The translations under genes and the position numbers were made by a program. The notes beneath the pieces were generated by a model. It made no database searches. It saw nothing but the letters and a program-made list of their open reading frames with translations, and was not told the DNA's origin. A DNA stretch of 64,000 nucleotides from ZC4RG20 sp963702105 (lineage in GTDB: Bacteria > Pseudomonadota > Gammaproteobacteria > Steroidobacterales > Rariloculaceae), in assembly GCA_963702105.1 (NCBI GenBank), contig OY969712.1:3844001-3908000 (forward strand). Reading direction: 5' to 3'. This document shows, piece by piece, positions 16,348 to 26,365 of the stretch (positions are counted from its first letter, which is position 1; each line of letters starts with the position of its first letter).

Positions 16348-18729
16348 CTATCGCTCGCTCGTCGCCTCCAACTCTTGCAGGAGTCGCGTCGCATCCTCCC
16401 GCCCTTCGAAAACGACCCTCCCAGCGAGCGCCTTGCGTAGCGCGTCGATCGCCTCGTTGTTGCTACCCGTCTTGGCCAGGGCCGCAGCCCAGTGATACGT
16501 GATCTCGGCACTCTCGGGCTGCGCGACATGGCTCTGGCGCAATAGCGGCAGTGCAGCCTTGACATCCCCATGCTGAACCTGCAGCCAGCCGAACGTATCG
16601 GCAATGGCCGCATTATCCGGCGCAGCCTGATGCGCACGGCGCGCCAACTCCAGCGCCTTGTCATCGTGCTTGCGCTCATAAAGCCACGCGAGATTATTCA
16701 ATGCAACGGGCTGTTTCGGATCGGCCGCGATCGCCGCTTCGTAGCGTTGAATCGCCGCGTCATAGTCGCCCTTTTCCATCGCCAGCCCGCCAAGCGCGAG
16801 ATTGACTCGGATGTCTCGCGGATGGACAGAAATCCATGTCAGAAGCGAGGATTCCGGGTCGGGACGCCGGGCGCGCGCCGCCGAAGAATAGGCGGCGAGC
16901 GCAGTTTCCGCGCTCGGGGCCACTCTGAAAAGCTCGGCGAAGCGTTCCGCTGCCTCATCGAAATCGCCCTTGGCGAGCGCCAACGACCCCTCAAGCTTCA
17001 CGCGCACGGGCGAGTCCGGCAACTGCGCAGCCCATTTCCGCGCCTCGGCAAAGTCGTGTCTCGAAAGCGCGACCTCCGCGAGCCCCGCCATAGCCTCAGG
17101 CTGTTTGGCATCGATGCTCAGCGCACCCCGAAAGTGGGCAGCAGCTCGGTCGGGCGCGCCGTTGGACAGGTCCACGCGGCCCAAGTTGAGCAGGGCCGGA
17201 AGATAATTCGGATCGAGATCGTTCGCCTTTGCAAAATACCGTCTGGCGTCACTGGTGTCTTTGCGCATGAGGGCTACCATGCCGCGCAGGTTGAGTGGCC
17301 ACGCGGCCTTGGGCTGCAACGCTGCCACCCGCTTCAGACTCGCATCGGCCGACGGAAGATCGCCTTGGCGCAATTGAACCAGGGCGAGCACGTAGCTGGC
17401 CATCCAGGCGTTGGCATCCGCCTTCTCGACGGCCCCCCGGAGCAGCTTCTGGGCACGCTCGACCTCACCGGAGGCGGCGTACACGGCAGAGACTTCGGCA
17501 AGTTCCTCTGTATCGCCCGTCAGGCTGCGCCCGCTGTACTCGAAGAACGCGGCTGCAAGGTCGCGTGCGCCCAGCGCGAGCGCCGCGCGGCCGCCCAATG
17601 CGAAGAGCACGGCGTCGCTCTTCGGCTTGGCCGGTTCGAGTGCTTTGGCGAGCAGCTTCTTCGCGCCGTCATGGTTTCCTTGCTGGAGCTGCAGGTCACC
17701 GAGCCGAAGCATAGTGCGGCGATCGCTCGGGTCTTGCGTCAAAGCCTTCTCGAAATACATCCGGGCTTGCTCCGCGCGCCCCTGCTTCTCATTCACGGTG
17801 CCGAGCAGACGGTTCGCAGGCGCATAGGTCGGCACCTTCGCGACGAGAGCCTCGAGACGGGCGCGCGCGTCATCGAGCTGCCCTTGCTCGACCTCCGAGC
17901 CGGCCTTGAGCACAATCGCGGAAGGCTCTTTCGGATAGGCCTCGATCAGCTCGTCCGCCGCCGACCGCGCCGCTTCGGACTCGCCTTCCGTCTCGAGCGT
18001 CCGCACCAATTGCGACAGCGCGATAAATCGCTGTTCACCGTTCGTTTGCTTACGCAAGATCTGCCGGAAAGTTGCCTCGGCATCAGCAAACTGGCTCGTT
18101 AGCAACTCCAGCCGGCCGCGCAGCAGAAGCGCGGGAGCGTAATCAGGCTCGTCCTTGAGCACCCCGATCACGAGATCCTCGCCCTCTTTGTTTCTGCCCT
18201 GATCGAACAAGAAAGACGCGAGGTTTATGCGCGCTTCGGGAGAGCTCGGCCGCATGGACATGGCGGCTCGGTAAGCCTGTTCGGCCTCCTGGGGCTGCTT
18301 GAGGGCCTGATGGGCGAACCCGGCCAACTGCAAGACTGTCGCGCCATCATCGCCCGTGAGCTTCGGCCCTTTGTCAATCTGTGCGAGCACGTCGTCGTAC
18401 TTGCCTTGCGCGGCCAGCGCGCGCAGCAACGGAAGCTCGATGTGGACGGGGTCCGCGCCGAGTTGCAGGGCCTTGCGAAGGTGGGCCTCGGCGCTGACAG
18501 GGTCTCCAAGCCAGATCAGGACCCTACCGAGCAATGCACGGGCGGCTACGTCATCGGGGTGATTCCGCAATAGGTTCTTGAGATAGATCGACGCGGTGCG
18601 CGGCTTTCCCTCGCTGAGCGATTGCCGGGCCCGTGACAGGAGCTGTCCGGGCGTCGGCTGACTGCACGCTGCCGCGAACACAAGCGCGACCAGCGCGATT
18701 CCCTTTAATACGGTCTTGGTCATTGGCAT
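16348..18729 (-). CDS. prsT: TPR-repeat lipoprotein PrsT (TIGR02917-like)
   Basis: This 793-aa protein is anchored by a lipobox (ALVFAAAC, Cys near residue 22) and is otherwise an array of roughly 20 tetratricopeptide repeats (for example ALLNLGRVDLSNGAPDRAAAHF and NNLAWLYERKHDDKALELA). PrsT accompanies PrsK/PrsR in XrtA systems and is thought to work in the periplasm in EPS assembly or signalling; its exact function is unproven. The ATG at 18729 is 4 bp after the PrsK stop; an in-frame ATG two codons later is an alternative. A longer reading frame extends upstream inside prsK but lacks the signal peptide, so I reject it. It is somewhat shorter than typical (about 900 aa). Confidence 0.9.
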   Translation of the reverse strand: MPMTKTVLKGIALVALVFAAACSQPTPGQLLSRARQSLSEGKPRTASIYLKNLLRNHPDDVAARALLGRVLIWLGDPVSAEAHLRKALQLGADPVHIELPLLRALAAQGKYDDVLAQIDKGPKLTGDDGATVLQLAGFAHQALKQPQEAEQAYRAAMSMRPSSPEARINLASFLFDQGRNKEGEDLVIGVLKDEPDYAPALLLRGRLELLTSQFADAEATFRQILRKQTNGEQRFIALSQLVRTLETEGESEAARSAADELIEAYPKEPSAIVLKAGSEVEQGQLDDARARLEALVAKVPTYAPANRLLGTVNEKQGRAEQARMYFEKALTQDPSDRRTMLRLGDLQLQQGNHDGAKKLLAKALEPAKPKSDAVLFALGGRAALALGARDLAAAFFEYSGRSLTGDTEELAEVSAVYAASGEVERAQKLLRGAVEKADANAWMASYVLALVQLRQGDLPSADASLKRVAALQPKAAWPLNLRGMVALMRKDTSDARRYFAKANDLDPNYLPALLNLGRVDLSNGAPDRAAAHFRGALSIDAKQPEAMAGLAEVALSRHDFAEARKWAAQLPDSPVRVKLEGSLALAKGDFDEAAERFAELFRVAPSAETALAAYSSAARARRPDPESSLLTWISVHPRDIRVNLALGGLAMEKGDYDAAIQRYEAAIAADPKQPVALNNLAWLYERKHDDKALELARRAHQAAPDNAAIADTFGWLQVQHGDVKAALPLLRQSHVAQPESAEITYHWAAALAKTGSNNEAIDALRKALAGRVVFEGREDATRLLQELEATSER

Positions 18730-18733
18730 CACC

Positions 18734-20806
18734 TTAGGCGGCCGTCTCCGCAGCCCTCGCTGAGGGAAGCCGGATGCGCAAAGTGGTGCCCCTGCCAACT
18801 TGGCTGCGCACCTCCACGTCTCCGCCAGCGGCCCGCAACGTTTCGCGGATCTGGTATGCGCCGATGCCCATCCCCCTTGCCCCCTTTGTGCTATGAAAGG
18901 GCTTAAACAAGAGATCTCGCACGAATTCGGGCTCCATACCGGACCCGGTATCTTCGATTTCAATGCCCACGGATCCGCCGTCAACGCGCAAGCGCAGCTC
19001 GATTCGGCCATTCCTCGGGGTCGCGTCCTGTGAATTTCGAATGGCGTGCGTTAGTGCCATGGAAAGTCGCTCGCGGTCCATAGCAACACAGCCTGTTCCG
19101 ACGACCGCGCCGAGCACCGGGACGGGCTCGCGATCGCCGCAGGCTGCACAGACCTCCTGCAGGACCTTCTCTACGCGCACCAACGAAGTACGGTCGCGGC
19201 CGCCTGCACTTTGCAAGCGCTCCAGCACCTGCTTCATTCTTTGCACGCTGGACGCGATGGTGCGTACGGCATCCTCGATGAACTCCGGTCGATGCTTGAA
19301 GCGCTTGGCGTTGCCGACCACAAGCTCCTGCTGCGCGATAAGGTTCTTTAGATCGTGCATGAGAAATGCCGTGAGGCGGCTGAATGCCTCAAACTGACGC
19401 GTCTCGGAGAGCTCATCCTGAGCGCGCTCCTGCTCGAGAAACACTGCCACCTGCTGCCCGGCAGTCTTCAGCAAATCATGATCCTCGAAGCCCAACGCCC
19501 CGAGCGCCGCAGGGCGTTCGAGACGCACTATACCGGCCAGGCTGCCGTCGCGCACTAACGGCACGAAGATGGCTGGAACAGCCATTCGTGTGAGGACCGA
19601 GTCAAAAGCGTTGGAGTACTTTTCAGGCTCTTCGAGGTACTCCTTTGTATCTACCACCCATTGGGTGGAGCGCATAAACGCCGGCAGCGGATCGTCCCAA
19701 GGTAACGCCTCGCCGACGGCCGACACCCGCCAAACTCCATAAGGCTCGTAGTTACTGCCCGCGCGGTTCGCGAGCCACAATTCGCCTCGCGGACTGCCGA
19801 TGATGGCGCCCAGCGCTTGCACGCTTCGCTCGCGAAGGGATGCGCCGCTCTCGTGCCCCGCCAGCGTCTCAATGAGCCGCAGCCATTCTTGGCGATAGTC
19901 GTAGCGATTGCTGTAGAAGTGTTTCGCTATGAAAACCTTTAGGCGCCGGCGCAGAGATACGGAAAAAAGCGCAAACAGCAGGAGCGCAACGGCGGCAACC
20001 AGGAAGATAAGCTGGAACTGCAATCCCCAGGTAGTACCGCTCGCGGCGATGAGAAACCCTCCTGCCGCCATAGCCAGCAGGTATAGCCCGGCTGCTACCA
20101 ATGTCGTGGTATAGAAGACAACGTGACGCGAAACGAACAGGTCGCGACCCCAGTCTGGCTGGCGCTTGACGGCCAGCAGCAGTAACGGTGCAGCTATAGC
20201 GTTCAATAGTCCACGCAAAAGCCACGATGCGGCATTGAGTCTGAGGAAAAGCAGCGTCTGGGAGAACACGAATATGTCTATGGCGTAGAGAATACCGATG
20301 CCGAAGCAAAGCGCCTTCAGCATGTATCGCTGCTCAAACATGGCGTTGCGATACAGCTGTTCGAGGCCAAGAACTCCCAGGAGCGGTAACGCCAAGAGGC
20401 CGAGCGAGAGAGTGCGACCATCGGCAAGAAATTCCAAAGGACGGTCGAAGAGCGCGGCGACTATAACGACGCCGGCGATGATCACGGCGCCGCCCGTTAG
20501 GATGTTTCCCAGCCGCGCACCGGAATCGCATTCGGATCGCGCCCGCAGCAGCGCCGCCGTGAACCCGATCCATGCGGCGGTCCGCACTGCGTCCGCGACC
20601 AGCATCCAGGGCCGCACGTCATCCTCAAGGTATAAGCCCATGGCGAGTGCAGCGGCCCACGCGGCCGACGTACCGAGCAAGGCGATGAGCCCGCTCGCTT
20701 GACGCGTGCCGGGATGGGAGGGCAGCACGAGAGCGATGACGCCAAGATACGCGACGGCCGCGGCCGCGTAGCTCGCGATGCCAAAGCTCAGAACTGCCGG
20801 TGCCAA
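18734..20806 (-). CDS. prsK: Membrane sensor histidine kinase PrsK (TIGR02916-like)
   Basis: This 690-aa sensor has about eight to ten transmembrane helices over residues 1-290, then a GAF-like region (about 310-460), then the kinase core. The phospho-acceptor histidine lies in FLMHDLKNLIAQ, the N-box in LTHAIRNSQDATP, the G1 box in IEDTGSGMEPEF and the G2 box in GARGMGIGAYQIRE. PrsK normally phosphorylates the sigma54-dependent regulator PrsR and controls PEP-CTERM genes and EPS. In most loci prsR follows directly; here prsT follows by 4 bp and no prsR exists in the window. The ATG at 20806 is supported by the immediate hydrophobic helix. Confidence 0.93.
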   Translation of the reverse strand: MAPAVLSFGIASYAAAAVAYLGVIALVLPSHPGTRQASGLIALLGTSAAWAAALAMGLYLEDDVRPWMLVADAVRTAAWIGFTAALLRARSECDSGARLGNILTGGAVIIAGVVIVAALFDRPLEFLADGRTLSLGLLALPLLGVLGLEQLYRNAMFEQRYMLKALCFGIGILYAIDIFVFSQTLLFLRLNAASWLLRGLLNAIAAPLLLLAVKRQPDWGRDLFVSRHVVFYTTTLVAAGLYLLAMAAGGFLIAASGTTWGLQFQLIFLVAAVALLLFALFSVSLRRRLKVFIAKHFYSNRYDYRQEWLRLIETLAGHESGASLRERSVQALGAIIGSPRGELWLANRAGSNYEPYGVWRVSAVGEALPWDDPLPAFMRSTQWVVDTKEYLEEPEKYSNAFDSVLTRMAVPAIFVPLVRDGSLAGIVRLERPAALGALGFEDHDLLKTAGQQVAVFLEQERAQDELSETRQFEAFSRLTAFLMHDLKNLIAQQELVVGNAKRFKHRPEFIEDAVRTIASSVQRMKQVLERLQSAGGRDRTSLVRVEKVLQEVCAACGDREPVPVLGAVVGTGCVAMDRERLSMALTHAIRNSQDATPRNGRIELRLRVDGGSVGIEIEDTGSGMEPEFVRDLLFKPFHSTKGARGMGIGAYQIRETLRAAGGDVEVRSQVGRGTTLRIRLPSARAAETAA

Positions 20807-21349
20807 GGGTCGCTCCCCAGCCGATTTAGCGAAAGTCGGCGTGGCATAAAACGACGATAACGATTTTCATGCGGGTAATGAGATTGTCTGTGGGACCGCG
20901 CTCGTTTGGAATTTTGCATATCGAACTCGAATATGACCAGCGCGCCCGAAACAGACCCCGGGTTCGATGCGTGGCTGTCGCCATCCTGCATTTCGGGCTC
21001 CTCTGGATGGCCCCGGTGCTGACACGGAATTCTAGCCACTTCGCCGAGAAATCCGCACGCTCCACCAGCCGTGGACGAAGCCCATGGCGTCTAGAACGCG
21101 CAATGAGCGTTGGTAGCTCCCCTCGAATAGGAAGCGCCGCCCCGCACGTACGTTGCCTCGCCACGCTTCGTGCTCAGTCCAAGGAGGTACCCGAGCGCTT
21201 CGTCTCCCCGAAGTGGTGCCAGAGGCAATATTAACGACTCGCAGGGGGCCGTGGTGTGACGTAATGGGCTCCCGTGAGGCATTGCCGCGGGCGATCGCGG
21301 CCTCGGCGAAAGCACGGGACGCCAGCGGAGGGGGTCGATGAGGCGTCCT
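20807..21349. other. Intergenic region upstream of prsK
   Basis: 543 bp separating prsK from the Ig-like lipoprotein gene, both on the minus strand. It should contain the prsK-prsT promoter. Short open frames exist on both strands, but none has a plausible start, signal or domain. A TGGCAC element on the minus strand near 21217 is not followed by a matching -12 element, so I do not call it a sigma54 promoter. The part near 21235-21340 would be the 3' region of the lipoprotein gene; no clear terminator hairpin is visible. Confidence 0.45.
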
Positions 21350-22012
21350 CTAGTTGATCGTCTTTGACGCCTGATTGGAAAACTGGCTCTCTATTCCGTT
21401 TGAATCGATCGCGGTCGCTGCGAAGTACCAAGTAGCAGGTGTAAGCCCGTCGATAACATAAGTGGTCAATCCAGGGTTCATTACGGTCACCGATTGCACA
21501 TAATCGCCTGCCGACTTCCCCCAATAGAACTTGTAGCCCGCGAGATCCGTGAGCGGACTGCCGTCCGTCCTTTCCGTCGGCGCATTCCAACTCAGGGTAG
21601 CCGAGCCCGCCGCCGTCGCAACAACGTTGATGGAGAACGGCCCGAGCCCTGCCATTTGCTGACCATCGGACACTGTGATCGTTATTCCCGTATAATTCCC
21701 AACGTCTCCCTGGCCGGGGGTTCCGCTAATCGTTCCGGTGCTCGCGTCGAAGCTTGCCCAGGAAGGCAGATTCGTGACCGCAAAGGTTAACGCGTCGCCA
21801 TCCGCATCTGCCGCCAGAGGCACAAAGGAATACGGAACGCCCTGCATGACTGAAGCGGAGGGCTGGCCCGAAATTGTGGGCGCGTGATTGCCACTGGGAC
21901 TGGTGCCGGAGGAACCGCTGTCTCCGCCTCCGCCACAGCTTGCGAGCAGACATCCGGAAACGACGAGCGTGAGAGCCCAGCCCCCGCGCTCACTCTGCTT
22001 TGAGAGAATCAT
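21350..22012 (-). CDS. Secreted lipoprotein with one Ig-like (He_PIG/cadherin-like) domain and one FN3-like module
   Basis: This 220-aa protein has a lipoprotein signal (LVVSGCLLASC, Cys near residue 26) and a Gly/Ser-rich linker. An Ig-like repeat follows with the signatures APTISGQPSASV, ADADGDALTFAV and LPSWASFDASTGTISGTPG. The C-terminal FN3-like module (RTDGSPLTDLAGYKFYWG, TTYVIDGL, TWYFAATAIDSNG) recurs in two other proteins in this window. Such domains usually bind carbohydrate or calcium, or act as spacers, so an outer-membrane EPS-associated role is plausible. It looks like a minimal version of the multi-Ig protein next door. A CRP-like palindrome lies about 155 bp upstream. Confidence 0.82.
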   Translation of the reverse strand: MILSKQSERGGWALTLVVSGCLLASCGGGGDSGSSGTSPSGNHAPTISGQPSASVMQGVPYSFVPLAADADGDALTFAVTNLPSWASFDASTGTISGTPGQGDVGNYTGITITVSDGQQMAGLGPFSINVVATAAGSATLSWNAPTERTDGSPLTDLAGYKFYWGKSAGDYVQSVTVMNPGLTTYVIDGLTPATWYFAATAIDSNGIESQFSNQASKTIN

Positions 22013-22166
22013 TCTGGCAACCCCGCTATCATCGAATGTCCCGAAGACCGGTGGCTTTGCGTCCCCGCCTTACGACGAGTTTGCCCTTGTCAGCACGCGG
22101 TACACTTTCCTGAGAACCGAATCTTGCACGACTTCGGCGGCTTCAAGGAAGCTGATCGCGTGATTC

Positions 22167-22182
22167 TGTGAGGATTATCACA
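22167..22182. promoter_or_regulatory. CRP/Clp-like operator palindrome, upstream of the single-Ig lipoprotein gene
   Basis: The sequence is TGTGA-GGATTA-TCACA, an exact match to both half-sites of the CRP-family consensus with the correct 6-bp spacer. It lies in the intergenic region, 155 bp before the lipoprotein start at 22012 and just after the stop of the multi-Ig gene at 22232. Which CRP-family protein (CRP, Vfr or Clp) would bind is unknown. Confidence 0.55.
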
Positions 22183-22231
22183 TTGATCGAAGGACTTAAC
22201 CTAAAGGCACTAGACCGCGGCGGCGGCTCGA

Positions 22232-24284
22232 TTAAGGAATGGTTTTGTTTGCCCCAGGGGAATAAGCGCTTTCGAGGCCATTGGTATCGAAGGCTGTAAC
22301 AACGAAGTACCAAGTGCCCGAATTTAGACCATCTATCACATAGGTCGTAACGCCCGGATTGTCCAAAATTGCCTCGTCGGGGTAGCTGCCCTGCTGCTGG
22401 CCCCAGTAAATCTTGTATCCGGCCAGATTCGTGAGGGGGCTGCCGTCCGTTCTCTGCGTCGGCGCTTGCCAACTAAGGGTGGCGCTGCCGTTCGCCAGCG
22501 CAACCACCGTAATCGTGAAACTGGCCAACGAAGTGCTGACGGCGCCGTCAGTAACCGATATGCGAATATTGCCGTAGCTGCCGACGTCGGCGGCGCCTGG
22601 GGTGCCGGATAACTGCCCGGTGCTGGAGCTGAAGCTGGCCCACGACGGCTTGTTCTGAATACTGAACGTGAGCAGATCGCCGTCCGCATCGCTCGCGCTC
22701 GGCGCGAAAGTGTAGGCCGTCCCCGCCGTGATGCTCGTCGAAGGCGTCCCGGTGATCGTCGGCGGCGAATTCGGCGGCGCCGCCACGGTGATGGAAAACG
22801 GGGGCAGCGAGGCACCGGCTTGCCCATCGCTGACGCCGATCACGATATTGCTGTAGCTGCCCACATCGGCAAGAGCCGGTGTACCGGAGAGCCGGCCGGT
22901 GCTCGTCTCGAAGGCCGCCCACGCCGGCTTGTTCTGAACACTGAAGGTCAGCGAATCGCCGTCCGAATCGCTGGCACCCGGGGTGAAGCTGTAGGGCGTG
23001 CCTTCCGTTACGGTCGCCGGGGGTGTGCCCGAAATGGTCGGCGGTGAATTACTGGGCGGCGCAAGGACTGTGATCGTGAAAGCGGGCAACGATGCCGATG
23101 CCTGCCCGTCGCTGACGCTGATGACGATGTTGCGATAATCCCCGGCGCTTCCGTTCCCCGGAGCACCCTTCAATTCCCCGGTCGCCGTATCGAAGCTCGC
23201 CCAACTGGGCTTGTTGGCGATCGAGAACGAAAGCGCGTCCCCGTCAGCGTCGCTCGAGCTCGGCTGGAACAGATAGTTACTGCCTTGCTCTACCGTTACC
23301 GCAGGTACGCCGCTGATCGTCGGCGCCATATTCATGGCCGGCGCCGTGACGGTCACCATGAACGGCGGAAGGTCGGCGGAGGCCGCTCCATCGCTTACGC
23401 TGATCCGAATATCGGAATACGAGCCCACGTCGTCGGCGCCCGGGATTCCGGAAAGCTGGCCCGTTGCCGAATCGAAGCTCGACCAGCTGGGGGCGTTGGC
23501 GACGGCGAATGTCAAGCTGTCGCCATCCGGGTCCGTCGCTGAAGGCGTGAACGAGTACCGCGCTCCCGCCACGGCGGAAGCGGGAGGCGCTCCCGAAATC
23601 GTGGGCGCATGATTCGTGCCGGGTATCGAGAACGTCGAGCTCTATGGGCGCCAACGACGCCGAGCTCTGCCCATCCGAAACGGAGATGACGATGCTGCGA
23701 TAGGTACCGACCTCGTTCGCGGTAGGCGTCCCCCGCAACTCCCCGGTCTTCGAATCGAACGTCAACCACGCGGGGAGATTCTGAACCGAGAACGTCAAGC
23801 TGTCCCCGTCTGGATCCTGAGCGCTCGGGGTAAAGTCGTACACCGCGCCGACTGGCGCAACGTTGGATGGGCTGCCGGTTATCTCCGGCGGCCCATTCGA
23901 ACCAGCCAGCTTCGGTTGAACGGTGATGTCGAACGGCGGAAGACGAACATCGGTCGTGCCGTCCGTCACATGAATGACGATACCCGAGTAAGTGCCGACA
24001 TCGGCATCGGACGGAACGCCACTTAGCTCGCCGGTCACCGAATCGAATTGTGCCCAGGGCGGCAGGCCATCGACATCGAACAGCAGCGCGTCTCCGTCGG
24101 CGTCTTTCGCCTGTGGCTTGAAGTCGTATGCCAGATCGACGACTACCGAGGTCGGCGGCGCGCCGCCGATCGTCGGCGCAACATTCGCCGAATGTCCGGA
24201 ACTGTCTTTGCCGTCCCCACACGCCACGAGTGCTGCAGCGACGCATACGAGCACCATCCATGGCACTGCCCTGAATCGTTCCAT
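22232..24284 (-). CDS. Multi-Ig-domain secreted lipoprotein with C-terminal FN3-like module; +1 frameshift near 23617-23642
   Basis: The N-terminus is a lipoprotein signal (VLVCVAAALVAC, Cys near residue 21). Six He_PIG/cadherin-like repeats of about 95 aa follow, each with the D.DGD.L.F and W..F...TG.L.G.P pattern, then the FN3-like module shared with two neighbours. The reading frame breaks after SASLAPIELDV in repeat two and resumes at TNHAPTISGAPP. The span (2053 bp) is one base over a multiple of three, and removing one base gives a 683-aa protein. It is probably an outer-membrane-anchored adhesin or EPS-binding stalk. There is no PEP-CTERM tail. A sigma54-like element lies 97 bp upstream. 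Confidence 0.82.
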
Positions 24285-24777
24285 CCCTACCCCAATACAC
24301 TTCCGAAGTTCTTCGGCGTCTTCGCCGACTGGCTTATCTGACCTCGCGCGCGCGACGCGCTCCGTCCCGAGCGTGGCGCGTTCAAGCTTTGTGCCAGGTC
24401 CGGGAAATGCCCGAATTATCTACATTCCGAACCGATGTCCTCATCGCCCCGGCCGAAAACCGTCAGCGTTTCCCGACAGCCCTATTCGGCGAATGTGCCG
24501 CGACACCGGGAATGCTCGTCGCCATTCAAAGACAGACAACAAGGCGGTAAATGAGAGGACCCGACAACTCAGGGTCGCAAGCCCTTGCGCGGCAAGGCAG
24601 TCGACTGTTCAGCTGTCGCGAAAGGCGGGCGACGCGGATCGGCGACTACGCCGAATACAACACGGGGCGCAGAGACTGCGTCGGGCCCGACTGATCCGAT
24701 AATTCAAAGTTAGCTGCGCGGGCCCCGACGGATGAGTCCGAAAATTCGGCGGCCCCGCAAGAGCGGACGGCCTCGAA
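24285..24777. other. Intergenic region: promoter/leader of the multi-Ig gene
   Basis: 493 bp between the stop of a sugar transferase (24778) and the start of the multi-Ig lipoprotein gene (24284), both on the minus strand. It contains the sigma54-like element at 24381-24396 and hence a predicted 5' leader of about 85 nt. The segment 24700-24770 has a small hairpin (CCGAA-AA-TTCGG) within GC-rich flanks; it has no T-run, so a terminator function for the transferase is only a guess. No gene is seen. Confidence 0.45.
24381..24396 (-). promoter_or_regulatory. Sigma54-like -24/-12 element upstream of the multi-Ig gene
   Basis: The minus strand reads TGGCAC-AAAGC-TTGAA, matching the -24 box exactly and three of the first four positions of the -12 box (TTGC expected, TTGA found). 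It lies 97 bp before the ATG. A nearly identical element precedes the large malectin gene at 32301-32316. PrsR, the usual partner of PrsK, is a sigma54 activator, which makes this plausible. The missing -12 C is a real weakness. Confidence 0.4.
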
Positions 24778-26166
24778 TCAGCGCGAGCCCTTCTGCCACA
24801 GGACTACTTCGGCAGTCCGCAGCAAGATCATGAAGTTGAAGGCCAAACTCCGATTCTTCACATAATACATGTCGTATTCGAGCTTGGCCCGCGCGTCTTG
24901 TTCACAGTCGCCGTAGGGATAACAGAGCTGGGCCCAACCGGTCAGGCCCGGCTTCACGCAGTGTCGCTCGGCGTAATACGGGATTGTGCTCGACAACTCG
25001 CGAACGAATTCCGGCCGCTCCGGCCGCGGCCCTACGACGCTCATGTCGCCCTTGAGTACGTTAACCAATTGGGGCAGCTCGTCGAGGCGGTACTTTCGCA
25101 AATACTTCCCGACGCGTGTGACCCGCTGATCGTTCTTGGCAGCCCAGCAAGCTCCTCGGCCTGCCTCGGCGTCCTTGCGCATGCTGCGAAACTTATACAG
25201 CACGAATTCCTTGCCATTGAGGCCCACTCGCCGCTGGCGATAGAGGATCGCTCGCCCGTCGTCCAGCAGTATCGCGAGCACGACAATCGCGGCGACCGGT
25301 AAGGCGAGCAGCGCGAGAGTGCCGGCCACGGCGAGATCGAGCAGCCTGAAACTCAGTTGATGGCGGCCCGTTCGCGCGAATCCGCTCGAAAAGATCACCC
25401 ACCCCGGGCTCACCATGTCCACCTTCAGGCGCCCGGTCTCGCGCTCCAAGAACTCGAGCAGGTCCACGACGCGTATTCCGGACAATTTGCACGCGAGCAG
25501 ATCGGTCACCGGAAGACCTCGGCGGCGGTCATCGGCGGCGACGACGATCTCGGAAACGCCGTGGCGGCGTACGTAGTCGAGAATCGGGCAGGCGTCACTT
25601 AACATAACCCGGTCATCGTCCACGACGCAGGCATCCCCTTCCGCGGGCAAAAATGCCACGACACGAAAGCCGCGCTGATCGCTGCGACGCCGCAGCTCGA
25701 GGATACGCGACGCTCGTTGACCGGCCCCGTAGACCACTACACGACGCCGAAATATCTCGCTGTCGATATGACGCGTAAACAGCGTACGCGCGGCACCGAG
25801 CAAAATGGCGGACAGCCCGAGCGCAATAAGCCAGACCGGCCGGGAGTCAGTGAATCGGAGGAGGAAATCGAGCACGGCGATGGCGAGCGCCGCGAAGCCG
25901 ATCCCGATCAGCATGCGCGCCACCACCGCCGCGGCGCGGTAGCGCTGTTGAATGCTGTAAAGCCCGGTCGCGGCGATGCCTCCATTAACGGCCACTGCAA
26001 ACAGCGCGGAGCGGGCGAAGAGTCCCGCCCCGCCCGGCATCGCGGCCGCAAAACCGAAGGCGCGCACGACGATGTAGCCTACGTACAGGCTTATGATTGC
26101 CAACGCAAAATCGACTGCGACGATCAGCAGTATCTGCGGAGCGATGTAATGCGTCAGGATTTTCAC
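24778..26166 (-). CDS. EPS initiating sugar transferase, EpsB/WcaJ-type polyprenyl phosphoglycosyl transferase (TIGR03013-like)
   Basis: This 462-aa enzyme transfers a sugar-1-phosphate to undecaprenyl phosphate at the inner membrane to start a repeat unit. It has four N-terminal helices (to about residue 125), a CoA-binding-like cytoplasmic domain (VVVYGAGQRASRILEL), a fifth helix near 275-300 and the PglC-like catalytic domain (LYKFRSMRKDAE, RKYRLDELPQLVNVLKGDMS, VGPRPERPEF, YAERHCVKPGLTGWAQ). It is a clear paralogue of the protein encoded at 27480-28871, so the locus carries two. It ends just before the multi-Ig promoter region; the start at 26166 follows a 199-bp gap. Confidence 0.92.
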   Translation of the reverse strand: MKILTHYIAPQILLIVAVDFALAIISLYVGYIVVRAFGFAAAMPGGAGLFARSALFAVAVNGGIAATGLYSIQQRYRAAAVVARMLIGIGFAALAIAVLDFLLRFTDSRPVWLIALGLSAILLGAARTLFTRHIDSEIFRRRVVVYGAGQRASRILELRRRSDQRGFRVVAFLPAEGDACVVDDDRVMLSDACPILDYVRRHGVSEIVVAADDRRRGLPVTDLLACKLSGIRVVDLLEFLERETGRLKVDMVSPGWVIFSSGFARTGRHQLSFRLLDLAVAGTLALLALPVAAIVVLAILLDDGRAILYRQRRVGLNGKEFVLYKFRSMRKDAEAGRGACWAAKNDQRVTRVGKYLRKYRLDELPQLVNVLKGDMSVVGPRPERPEFVRELSSTIPYYAERHCVKPGLTGWAQLCYPYGDCEQDARAKLEYDMYYVKNRSLAFNFMILLRTAEVVLWQKGSR

Positions 26167-26365
26167 GCTGCAGCGATTTGCTTCTTGGTTAACGGGGGAG
26201 CAAGGCCCCCCACTTTCGCCGCCAAGCGGGAATAGTACCGGGTTTCGAATGAATGTGCTGTTACATTTTTCGCCCTGGGTCCTGATCTGGTACTGATTTA
26301 CATGTTTAGCTTTACTAGTTCCCGCCCGGCCCGGTCAATGGAACGGCACGCCATCGGTCCCGCTA

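Noticed and set aside
21205..21225. TGGCAC on the minus strand upstream of prsK
   Set aside because: No TTGC-like -12 element at the required distance.
20807..21349. Short open frames in the gap upstream of prsK
   Set aside because: No signal peptide, domain, ribosome-binding site or plausible composition on either strand.
24720..24760. Hammerhead-ribozyme-like core (GGATGAGTCCGAAA)
   Set aside because: Stem II is absent and the flanking stems do not pair as needed; chance similarity.
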